Source: Microcaldota archaeon
Lineage (GTDB): Archaea > Micrarchaeota > Micrarchaeia > Micrarchaeales > Micrarchaeaceae
Direction of reading: 5' to 3'
NCBI GenBank assembly: GCA_021817565.1
Contig: JAKAUP010000002.1
Location: 1-47,481 of the forward strand
Length of the DNA: 47,481 nucleotides
The notes beneath the pieces are model-generated. The model made no database searches. It was not told the DNA's origin and saw only the letters and a program-made list of their open reading frames with translations. The translations under genes and the position numbers were made by a program. Positions 8,845-15,341 of this stretch are shown here, in pieces. Positions within the stretch are counted from its first letter, which is position 1, and every line of letters begins with the position of its first letter.

Positions 8845-9794
8845 ACGGATTATATACAATAAACTATCTGATATTTTCTGCTTTTCTAACACTTTTCTTA
8901 GTAGAACTTGGGGTCGCAATAACTGTCCTATTCAGCTACGAAAAATACAGGGAGAAGCTTAAGAGGTACGTAAACCCAATATGGGAGGTTAATGGTACAT
9001 TCATAATATTCTATCTTGTAAACTTTGAGGCCACATACCCAAAGCTTCTCCCAATCATTGGGGAGATATACCTTGTACCTGCATTTCTCGCTTTCTTCTT
9101 CTTCATACTTAGAAATTCGTTCCTCGCCTACAGCGGATACCAGGGAGATAAAGCAAAAGAGCATAAGTACATGAAGATATACAGTATATCCACAATAATG
9201 ATTGCTCTCTTTGCAATCTCAATACTCACATCCAGCGTTACTGGTGCAGGAATCGACCTGACAAACAACACAGCAAGTTTGGTAGGGATGATTGCGCGGC
9301 CATTCAATATTGCTGTTATTATATCAGCAATACTCATAGCAACATTCATAGCATCTAACTATTTTGAAATAAACGAGCTAAGGAGATACTCTATATTAGG
9401 GGTTCTTGCTGCCGTACTCATAATCCTTGGGGCTCTATACATTTACGCTAATTGGATATTCATCAACATCTTAGCAAATCCAGAGCTCTTAATAGTCTCT
9501 TTAATCCTCTTACTTCTTGCAATACTCATTTCCTTAAAAAATGACAGGCGTGCAGCCCACATTGCAATGGTATGGCTGCTGCTATCAATAAACATATTTG
9601 GTGCAGCACAGTACCCATATCTTTTTGGAGGTAGCACAGAATTTACCCAATACCTAACAAATAGCAGTACTGGATATTACGTACTACTAATATCTGTAGT
9701 ATGCGGGAGCGCACTTGTGCTCGCAATTGCTCTACTTGTTTACATAAATTATATAAAGAAACCCTCTCCTCTAAACGAGGCGCCGCGGTCATAA
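8841..9794 (+). CDS. cydB: cytochrome bd quinol oxidase subunit II
   Basis: This 317-residue protein has about eight or nine transmembrane segments and begins MNGLYTINYLIFSAFLTLFLVELG. The conserved early segment NPIWEVNGTFIIFY matches the CydB signature (W-x-x-N) that follows the first helix pair. It forms the heterodimer with CydA and holds no haem ligands of its own in most systems. The start overlaps the cydA stop (ATGA). Downstream lies a T-rich stretch suited to archaeal termination. Confidence 0.93.
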   Translation: MNGLYTINYLIFSAFLTLFLVELGVAITVLFSYEKYREKLKRYVNPIWEVNGTFIIFYLVNFEATYPKLLPIIGEIYLVPAFLAFFFFILRNSFLAYSGYQGDKAKEHKYMKIYSISTIMIALFAISILTSSVTGAGIDLTNNTASLVGMIARPFNIAVIISAILIATFIASNYFEINELRRYSILGVLAAVLIILGALYIYANWIFINILANPELLIVSLILLLLAILISLKNDRRAAHIAMVWLLLSINIFGAAQYPYLFGGSTEFTQYLTNSSTGYYVLLISVVCGSALVLAIALLVYINYIKKPSPLNEAPRS

Positions 9795-9807
9795 AATTAT
9801 AAGTTGA

Positions 9808-9834
9808 ATTTCTTCTTTATCTTTCTTATCTTTG
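9808..9834 (+). terminator. T-rich putative terminator after cydB
   Basis: An almost pure pyrimidine run with many T residues (tttcttctttatctttcttatcttt) starts 14 bp after the cydB stop. Archaeal RNA polymerase terminates at such oligo-T tracts. It also separates cydB from the convergent tRNA-Ile. Confidence 0.4.
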
Positions 9835-9855
9835 GCGGTTGCCCCTTTACGATAG

Positions 9856-9958
9856 TGGGCCCGAGGAGATTTGAACTCCTGGCCTCCCGATTTCAGGTCT
9901 GCTGTTTTGCTCGGCAGAGTATCAGTCGGGCGCTCCAACCAGGCTAAGCTACGGGCCC
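9856..9958 (-). tRNA. tRNA-Ile (anticodon GAT) with 28-nt anticodon-loop intron
   Basis: It reads from 9958 to 9856. The acceptor is GGGCCCG/CGGGCCC, the D-arm GCTT/GAGC, the anticodon stem CCCGA/TCGGG and the T-arm AGGAG-TTCAAAT-CTCCT, with discriminator A. The anticodon loop is interrupted. The exon part CTGATA ends at 9920 and the final loop A is at 9891, leaving an intron at 9919-9892 in the canonical 37/38 position. Spliced length is 75 nt. An inner helix TCTGC/GCAGA and two 3-nt bulges are in register, but the central helix has only two of four pairs. The 5' end overlaps the AMMECR1 stop codon. Confidence 0.92.
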
Positions 9959-10572
9959 TTTCCATGGATTACTTCTATGACCTTACCATTAGGACTTTCC
10001 TCTTTAAATATTTGAGTTTCGAACTTTTTCATGTGTACGTTTTTTTGTTTCCAGTAGTTTTTGTTTAACCCTGCCTTTTCGCACACCGCTTCCATGAATT
10101 GCGCAGCATCCATCCTGTTCTCAACCGCAACTGATGGAAGAAGCACACCCCTATATATACCGTATTCCAGGATTATTCCGTCCCTGCCGATGCGTATTGA
10201 TTTCTCCCTCCCCGTCTTCGTATTGGGCATTTGGATCTGTTCCCCGATGACGTTTACTTCTACAAATATATCTCTCCACTCTTTCAGATCGGTAGGAATG
10301 AACCTTTGATCTCCAAACGCAGCTGCGCGTGCGGACTCGACCACGCCAAACCTCAGCTCTTCCTGGTTTATAAAACCCATACAGCCGCGCAGCGAGTTTG
10401 TATGGTAATGCAGGAGGCTGACGAATATCCCTGCCTTATAATCGAATAGCTCGTCTGCGAGCGCTTTGCCCAGCTGTGCCTCCTTCTCTTTCCCGCTTGA
10501 GAGCATTGATTCTATTGAGAGCCTAGCGGCTTTGACTATCTTTGTGCCATTGTCGGCTGATATATAAACCAT
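9949..10572 (-). CDS. AMMECR1-family protein
   Basis: This 207-residue protein contains LRGCMGF, the family's defining LRGC(I/M)G motif, plus a family-like C-terminal half (IILEYGIYRGVLLPSVAVE). AMMECR1 proteins occur in archaea, bacteria and eukaryotes; the biochemical function is not established, though a nucleotide or RNA-related role has been suggested. The ATG at 10572 gives a family-like N-terminus (MVYISADNG...AARLSIE). It lies about 28 nt from a TATA-like stretch near 10600, which favours a leaderless message over the ATG at 10590. The gene ends inside tRNA-Ile by 10 nt, so the two may be co-transcribed. Confidence 0.88.
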   Translation of the reverse strand: MVYISADNGTKIVKAARLSIESMLSSGKEKEAQLGKALADELFDYKAGIFVSLLHYHTNSLRGCMGFINQEELRFGVVESARAAAFGDQRFIPTDLKEWRDIFVEVNVIGEQIQMPNTKTGREKSIRIGRDGIILEYGIYRGVLLPSVAVENRMDAAQFMEAVCEKAGLNKNYWKQKNVHMKKFETQIFKEESPNGKVIEVIHGKGP

Positions 10573-10612
10573 AAATAGATATTGATGCATATCTTAAAAT
10601 ATATTGAGCTTT

Positions 10613-11032
10613 ATGCGCGTTATTGTGTATACTGATGGAGCGGCAAGGGGAAACCCTGGGATAAGTGCGTCTGGATTCATAGTCATTGATGCACATGGGA
10701 AAACATTAAAGAGAGGAATCAGATATAACGGTATAAAGACAAACAACTACGCGGAGTACATGGCGATAATAATCGCTTTACGGTGGTGTGCTGTGAACCT
10801 TCCAGAAGGAACAGAAGTTGAACTATACTCGGACAGCGAACTTGTGGTAAAACAGCTTAACGGAACTTATAAAATAAGATCTGAGCAACTTAAAACAATG
10901 AACAACAAGGTAAAGGAGACCGCAATGGGAATTAAGCCGGTTTTTAAGAACCTCCCAAGGAGGAATGAGATGATTTCAATAGTGGATAGGCAGCTTAATA
11001 TATTTCTTGACTCAAAAAGTAAGCATAGGTAG
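10613..11032 (+). CDS. rnhA: ribonuclease HI
   Basis: This 139-residue protein starts MRVIVYTDGAARGNPG. It has the four RNase H acidic residues in order: Asp in YTDGAARGNPG, Glu in NNYAEYMAI, Asp in YSDSELVVKQL and a terminal Asp in SIVDRQLN. It cleaves RNA in RNA-DNA hybrids, such as primers and R-loops. The ATG at 10613 places YTDGA at the usual distance; a TTG at 10604 would add three residues. It is divergent from the AMMECR1 gene with overlapping AT-rich promoters at about 10557-10605, and is followed within 10 nt by the TPR-AAA gene. Confidence 0.93.
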   Translation: MRVIVYTDGAARGNPGISASGFIVIDAHGKTLKRGIRYNGIKTNNYAEYMAIIIALRWCAVNLPEGTEVELYSDSELVVKQLNGTYKIRSEQLKTMNNKVKETAMGIKPVFKNLPRRNEMISIVDRQLNIFLDSKSKHR

Positions 11033-11041
11033 AGTGTGGAT

Positions 11042-12541
11042 ATGGCGCAGCAGATAGAACCTAATGCAGGTGTTAGCTTGGTCGACCCGGCGGCAAAGGA
11101 GCACTGGAAGAAGGGTAATTCCCTCTTTGAGGCCAATTCATTCGACGAAGCGATAAAGGAGTTCACCGATGCTATATCGGTAGATAAGAATTATGCCGAT
11201 GCGTACTTCAACAGGGCGCTGGCTGAAAGGGTTAATGGAAAACTTGACGAGGCTAAAAAGGATTTGGAGAAGGTAATGGAACTCCAACCAGACAGCCCAG
11301 ATGCTCCTCTGCTCTATGGAGACATAATGGAAACAAAAAACGAGATGGCGGAGGCGCTCGAATGGTACAAGAAATCGCTTGCCATTAACCCGAACTATCA
11401 GGAGGCGAAATCAAGAATTGAGCACATAGAGTCGCTGCTCAAGATTAATCAGCCTTCAACAGGCCCGACGCAGGAAAGCTCCAAACAGCAGGAAAACGTA
11501 GAGATGATACAGGATGGACAGATAAAGAAAGTATCATTTTACAAGTCCGACATGAAATTCGATAGCGTCATAGGCCTAAAGAGGGTTAAAAAGTACCTTC
11601 ACGACAATGTGGTGCTTGCGATCGAAAGGCCTGATCTTTTCAATAAGTACGGTAAGAAGCAGGGAGTGGGGTTGCTGTTGTATGGGCCTCCGGGCGTAGG
11701 AAAGACGTACATTGTAAACGCCATAGCTGGAGAAGCAAACGCAAATGTGATAATCGCAAGGATAAATCAGATAGTTGACATGTATACCGGGAATACGGAG
11801 AAGAACCTGCACGCGATATTTGAACAGGCAAGAAAAAACTCACCCTGCATAATATTCTTTGACGAGATGGATGCGCTGGGCGGAAAGCGTGGCGGAGGAG
11901 GAAACGATAGCGGTAATAACACTATGAGGCTTGCGGTCAACCAGTTCCTTGTAGAGATGAACGGGCTGGAGGACAACCCAAGCGGGCTGTTCGTTATAGG
12001 TGCAACCAACAACCCTTGGGACATAGACCCTGCACTGAAAAGAAGCGGGAGGTTTAGCGATGCGCTTTACATACCGCCGCCCAACTACTTTGACAGAAAA
12101 GGATTGTTCAAATTCTACACTAAAAAGACAATCAAGGGAAGATTGAGCTTTGGAAGACTCGCACGTGCAACCATGGGATTTGCTCCTGCCGACATCCAGC
12201 ACATATGCGACAGGGCAGTAATGCTGCCTCTGCTGCACGAATACTCCCACAACAAAGAGAGAAAGCTTTCGAATGGGGACATATTCTCAATAATGAAAGA
12301 GAAGGATTTCAGAGGAAGTTCGCTTGATGAATGGTATGCGATGGTCAGGAAGGACGTCATAAGCAAGACCGAAACCCAGACGGTTAACGGGAAAAAGCAG
12401 GTAACTGAAAAGGAAGGGAAACTGGATGCGCAGGAGAAGGTTATTTACAAGACCATGATAAGGGACATTAAGAAGAATACAAGCTCCATCAACATCACCA
12501 TAAAGAGGATAATGCGTTTTATCGCAGTGCGCCTTTTCTGA
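11042..12541 (+). CDS. TPR-AAA ATPase fusion protein
   Basis: This 499-residue protein has three tetratricopeptide repeats in roughly the first 125 residues (AAKEHWKKGNSLFEANSFDEAIKEF-type units), a linker rich in Gln/Ser, and one AAA domain. Walker A is GPPGVGKT at 215-222 and Walker B is IIFFDEMD with the acidic pair at 274-275. Sensor 1 is GATNNP, followed by the arginine-finger type RSGRF. The AAA domain resembles the Cdc48/Vps4 class. A charged C-terminal tail of about 90 residues follows. The TPRs probably choose a partner or substrate for ATP-driven remodelling; the target is unknown. ATG 11042 is chosen over GTG 11036. The gene follows rnhA and ends 1 nt before tRNA-His. Confidence 0.88.
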   Translation: MAQQIEPNAGVSLVDPAAKEHWKKGNSLFEANSFDEAIKEFTDAISVDKNYADAYFNRALAERVNGKLDEAKKDLEKVMELQPDSPDAPLLYGDIMETKNEMAEALEWYKKSLAINPNYQEAKSRIEHIESLLKINQPSTGPTQESSKQQENVEMIQDGQIKKVSFYKSDMKFDSVIGLKRVKKYLHDNVVLAIERPDLFNKYGKKQGVGLLLYGPPGVGKTYIVNAIAGEANANVIIARINQIVDMYTGNTEKNLHAIFEQARKNSPCIIFFDEMDALGGKRGGGGNDSGNNTMRLAVNQFLVEMNGLEDNPSGLFVIGATNNPWDIDPALKRSGRFSDALYIPPPNYFDRKGLFKFYTKKTIKGRLSFGRLARATMGFAPADIQHICDRAVMLPLLHEYSHNKERKLSNGDIFSIMKEKDFRGSSLDEWYAMVRKDVISKTETQTVNGKKQVTEKEGKLDAQEKVIYKTMIRDIKKNTSSINITIKRIMRFIAVRLF

Positions 12542-12542
12542 T

Positions 12543-12629
12543 GGCCTTGGCCGGGAATTTCGCCGTTGAGTATCGAACCCGGACTTAAAGATCCACAGTC
12601 TTTCGTGCTAGCCGTTACACCACCAAGGC
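12543..12629 (-). tRNA. tRNA-His (anticodon GTG) with 15-nt T-loop intron
   Basis: It reads from 12629 to 12543. The acceptor is GCCTTGG/CCAAGGC, the D-arm GTGT/GCAC, and the anticodon stem AAAGA/TCTTT has loop CTGTGGA. The discriminator is C73. The T-stem CCGGG/CCCGG encloses 22 nt instead of 7. Removing 15 nt (12571-12557) leaves the normal loop TTCGATT. The precursor folds as a textbook bulge-helix-bulge: outer T-stem, 4-bp TTCG/CGAA, and 3-nt bulges ATA and ATT, with cuts after the second bulge nucleotide. This places the intron at 59/60. The base before G1 is T, so G-1 is not encoded. Confidence 0.93.
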
Positions 12630-12653
12630 ACACGAAAAATAGGTTAGGCAGGT

Positions 12654-12665
12654 TAATATACTTTA
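12654..12665 (-). promoter_or_regulatory. TATA-like box of tRNA-His
   Basis: Read on the minus strand, aaagtatattaa lies about 31 nt before the mature 5' end of tRNA-His. This predicts a transcript with only a few leader nucleotides. Confidence 0.4.
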
Positions 12666-12684
12666 TCTATCTGGCGTGATAATT

Positions 12685-13014
12685 TCACACTACGTGTATG
12701 CCTTCTATGACCTTTGCGGATTTCTGTATGGACTTTATTATGTCCTTCAGTTTTGGATTTATCCGGTACCCAAGTCCGTATCCGTTTGATGTTCTTATGT
12801 GCGTAGGCTGTATAGCATTAAGCTCCAATGAGAGCTCCCTCAGTGCTATTATAAGCGTCTTGCGGGTGAATTCTTTCTCCAGTGTTGAGTAGAGTTCTTT
12901 TGTTGCCCTTGGTGATTTCTGCAATAGAAGGTTTAATACAGCGTAGTTTGGCCTGCTGAGTATTTTTCTAAGCGCCCAAATCTCATCCTTACTCTTATCT
13001 TTTTTAGAAGCCAT
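12685..13014 (-). CDS. winged-helix DNA-binding protein, probable regulator
   Basis: This 109-residue protein has a winged-helix-like order of helices: LRKILSRPNYAVLNLLL, then a turn with RATKELYSTL, a recognition-type helix TRKTLIIALRELS, and a wing with NGYGLGYRINP. I do not recognise a named family. The ATG at 13014 has a strong site (aggtgaa, 8 nt) and a TATA-like ataaatattc about 20-27 nt upstream. An ATG further upstream (13059) would lie beyond that TATA and is rejected. A 6-bp inverted repeat (attcac/gtgaat, 13021-13034) overlaps the ribosome-binding site. It is divergent from the pilus operon and could control it. Confidence 0.7.
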   Translation of the reverse strand: MASKKDKSKDEIWALRKILSRPNYAVLNLLLQKSPRATKELYSTLEKEFTRKTLIIALRELSLELNAIQPTHIRTSNGYGLGYRINPKLKDIIKSIQKSAKVIEGIHVV

Positions 13015-13020
13015 GAATAA

Positions 13021-13034
13021 ATTCACCTGTGAAT
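13021..13034. promoter_or_regulatory. inverted repeat attcac-ct-gtgaat, possible autoregulatory site
   Basis: Two 6-bp arms separated by 2 nt lie immediately upstream of the winged-helix gene start and cover its ribosome-binding site. The half-site TTCAC resembles the TTTAC half of the palindrome in the pilus promoter. A role as operator is inference. Confidence 0.35.
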
Positions 13035-13143
13035 ATTTATAATCCTTTTTATGGCGCATTTTTCCGTTTTTTTGTGGACCTTCAATCTCTTTTTGTTGTA
13101 AAATGCATGGTTCCGTTAATCACAGCATATACTAAAGTATTTA

Positions 13144-13165
13144 AATATTTACTTAAGTAAATATT
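13144..13165. promoter_or_regulatory. 22-bp perfect palindrome in pilus operon promoter
   Basis: The sequence aatatttactt and its exact reverse complement meet at 13154/13155, giving 22 bp of perfect dyad symmetry. It ends 14 bp before the ATG of the pilus ATPase and overlaps or immediately follows a TATA-like tatttaaatattt (about 13138-13150). A dimeric regulator bound here would block transcription initiation. The AT-rich composition makes some chance palindromy likely, but 11-bp arms are long. Confidence 0.55.
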
Positions 13166-13179
13166 CTTGTAGTATTGGT

Positions 13180-14616
13180 ATGAAACTTAACCTTAGAATC
13201 AGGGCACATGCAGGCAGCAATGCGGAACCAGGGCGATTGAGTACAGTGATAACAAAAGAGTATCCAGACAGTATTTTATCGAAATCTGGAGAAGCAGTTA
13301 TTGGGGAAAAAGACGGCAAGATGCTCTATTCTATAGCCGTTCCACCATTGGGGCACGGGGAGGAATCAGAGGCATGCACTGTAAAGGAACGGATAATATC
13401 ATCGGGCGTTACGCTCTGTGTAAATACTTCCGAGAGCGTTGCGCTGGTCAAGGGTATTGCTGCAAGTATGACTGGGAATGCTTCTGTCCAGTACATAGTA
13501 GCGCACGAGATTGCGGGATGCGGCGCATTCAGCATGATAACCGATAGCAGGGATGGTATAGAGGAAATAATGGTAAACGCCCCCACAGAGAACATATTAG
13601 TGTACCACTCTGATTACGGGCTTTGCAGGACAAACCTGAGATTCACTTCGGAGGACAAGTTTAGGTTTATGATAAACAGAATGATATATAAGACGGACAA
13701 CAGGGAGTTCGGAGCGGATGTGCCGATAATAGATGCGCAAGCATATGACGGTTCAAGGGTTCACGCACAAAGCAGGCCATACTCATCAAGCGGAGGAGTA
13801 GCCTCGGTAAGGCTGATGAGAAAGCGCGGGATCGGTATAAAGGAGCTGCTGGAAAATCAATCTGCAACACCCGATGAACTAGCTTATCTTAGAATGGCGA
13901 TTGAATCAGGCTGCAACATTATATTTTCAGGATCGCCCGGCTCCGGGAAGACGACAATGCTGAGGGCGTGTGTGAAGTTTATGCCCCCAGGGGAGCGTAT
14001 AATAACTGTGGAGGAGGAGTTGGGAGAACTGACAGGATTTACCGATCTATACAACATGGTGCAGCTAAAGGGATATGGGAAGACAGGAAAGGGGAGTCTC
14101 CAGGACCAGGTTATTAACGCGCTGCGTCTCCGGCCAGAAAGGATTATAGTAGGGGAGATACGGGGCTCTGAGGCAAGGGATATATTTTTTGGCGCAAACA
14201 TAGGCATACCTTTCATGACCACGCTCCACAGCAACTCTGCTGCGGATGTTATAACAAGGATAAAAACAAGACCAATGGAAGTTGATCCTGCCCTGGTGTG
14301 CATGCTGGATGTATGCGTATTTATGGGCATGTCCAATGGAAAAAGAACCATAGAGGAGATAGTCGAGTATAAGTGGGGGCAGAATGCGGAGTCTGAAGGA
14401 CTGGTAAATCTGGAGATACTCCCATTATTCAAGAATGGAGTTCAATCGAAGGGTATTGGAGCATCGAAGGTCTTTGCACGATTCAGGGACATGAATGTGC
14501 TTGGGAAATCGGAAGGCATGGAACGCTTCAGAAGAATGTCCGAGCAGATGCGTAATATATGTGACATTGGGGAGATGAGCGAGGAGCATTATATCCAAGA
14601 AAACTTTATGCTTTAG
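13180..14616 (+). CDS. type IV pilus/secretion ATPase (PilB/VirB11/FlaI superfamily)
   Basis: This 478-residue protein has the Walker A sequence GSPGSGKTT at 251-259, an Asp box-like region EEELGELTGF, the Walker B-type segment IIVGEIRGSEARD and the His box TLHSNSAAD. This is the standard order in secretion-superfamily hexameric ATPases that power pilus assembly. The N-terminal half is the family's variable domain. It opens a compact operon with two GspF-type membrane proteins and seven small single-helix proteins, so it is the assembly motor of an archaeal type IV pilus. FlaH and other archaellum genes are absent here, so an archaellum is less likely. Confidence 0.93.
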   Translation: MKLNLRIRAHAGSNAEPGRLSTVITKEYPDSILSKSGEAVIGEKDGKMLYSIAVPPLGHGEESEACTVKERIISSGVTLCVNTSESVALVKGIAASMTGNASVQYIVAHEIAGCGAFSMITDSRDGIEEIMVNAPTENILVYHSDYGLCRTNLRFTSEDKFRFMINRMIYKTDNREFGADVPIIDAQAYDGSRVHAQSRPYSSSGGVASVRLMRKRGIGIKELLENQSATPDELAYLRMAIESGCNIIFSGSPGSGKTTMLRACVKFMPPGERIITVEEELGELTGFTDLYNMVQLKGYGKTGKGSLQDQVINALRLRPERIIVGEIRGSEARDIFFGANIGIPFMTTLHSNSAADVITRIKTRPMEVDPALVCMLDVCVFMGMSNGKRTIEEIVEYKWGQNAESEGLVNLEILPLFKNGVQSKGIGASKVFARFRDMNVLGKSEGMERFRRMSEQMRNICDIGEMSEEHYIQENFML

Positions 14617-14624
14617 TGATAGCA

Positions 14625-15341
14625 ATGGAAAAGATTGGTTTTATTATAATACCCGTCGGCGGGCTTTCTTCCTCCTTGTTGGCTTGGAGTTACGCTGGCG
14701 GAGGGCTATATGGAGTGCTTGTGATTTGCGCATGTGCCGCCTCTTCTGCATGCGCCCTGCTGTTTTACAACATGAGGAGAGTTAAGGCAGATACGACTTG
14801 GAGAGAAGTAAAGGGAGTGTTTTCGGTATTGAAAAGGACGAGCTCGCTGATGGAGAGGTTTAGATTCGACAAGTCCTTGGAACTGGCCTTGGCCGGAAAC
14901 CGTGAAGTTTATGCAAACCATATTTTTTATGGCATGCTATGCGACATGAGAAGCGGCGTTAGCTACAACGAGGCATTGAGAATGCGCATTGGCCGTGCCA
15001 ATAGCAAAAGCACCTCAGGGATGGAGGCTCTTGAAAATATAGGAAGTTGCGGATCAGGGAGTCCTTCAAAGGGAAGGATAATTGCGGAACTGGGCAGATT
15101 GGAGCAAAAAAACAGGAGAGAGCTTGAACGCAGGGCTGGAGAAACGCTGAGATATACGACAGCTTATATGGTTGCCGGAACTGTAGTCCCTTCATTGCTT
15201 ATTCTTGGTTTTGTGGGATACTCGGTGCTCAGCTTCTCTGAAGCCGCAGTATTGGGGCTCTTATGCTCCATGACAATCCTTGTACCTAGCATACTCTATG
15301 TGATAGGCTCTAGGATAGGTGAGATTAATGAGGGATTTTAG
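14625..15341 (+). CDS. pilus platform membrane protein, GspF/TadB-like (first of two)
   Basis: This 238-residue protein has two N-terminal hydrophobic segments (about 5-50), a cytosolic helical stretch with the ERFRFDKSLELAL and GVSYNEALRMRI features typical of T2SSF domains, and two C-terminal hydrophobic segments. It matches half of the FlaJ/TadC-type integral membrane platform. Together with the next gene it would supply two T2SSF units as separate chains, like bacterial TadB and TadC. The ATG at 14625 has gtgat 5 nt upstream; a GTG at 14616 overlapping the ATPase stop is the alternative. Confidence 0.78.
   Translation: MEKIGFIIIPVGGLSSSLLAWSYAGGGLYGVLVICACAASSACALLFYNMRRVKADTTWREVKGVFSVLKRTSSLMERFRFDKSLELALAGNREVYANHIFYGMLCDMRSGVSYNEALRMRIGRANSKSTSGMEALENIGSCGSGSPSKGRIIAELGRLEQKNRRELERRAGETLRYTTAYMVAGTVVPSLLILGFVGYSVLSFSEAAVLGLLCSMTILVPSILYVIGSRIGEINEGF

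Noticed and set aside
12557-12571. Reading tRNA-His as a damaged pseudogene because of its oversized T-loop
   Set aside because: The extra 15 nt form an exact bulge-helix-bulge and their removal restores a normal T-loop, so a spliced functional tRNA is the better explanation.
13015-13059. Earlier ATG for the winged-helix gene
   Set aside because: It lies upstream of the likely TATA box, and the downstream ATG has a much better ribosome-binding site.
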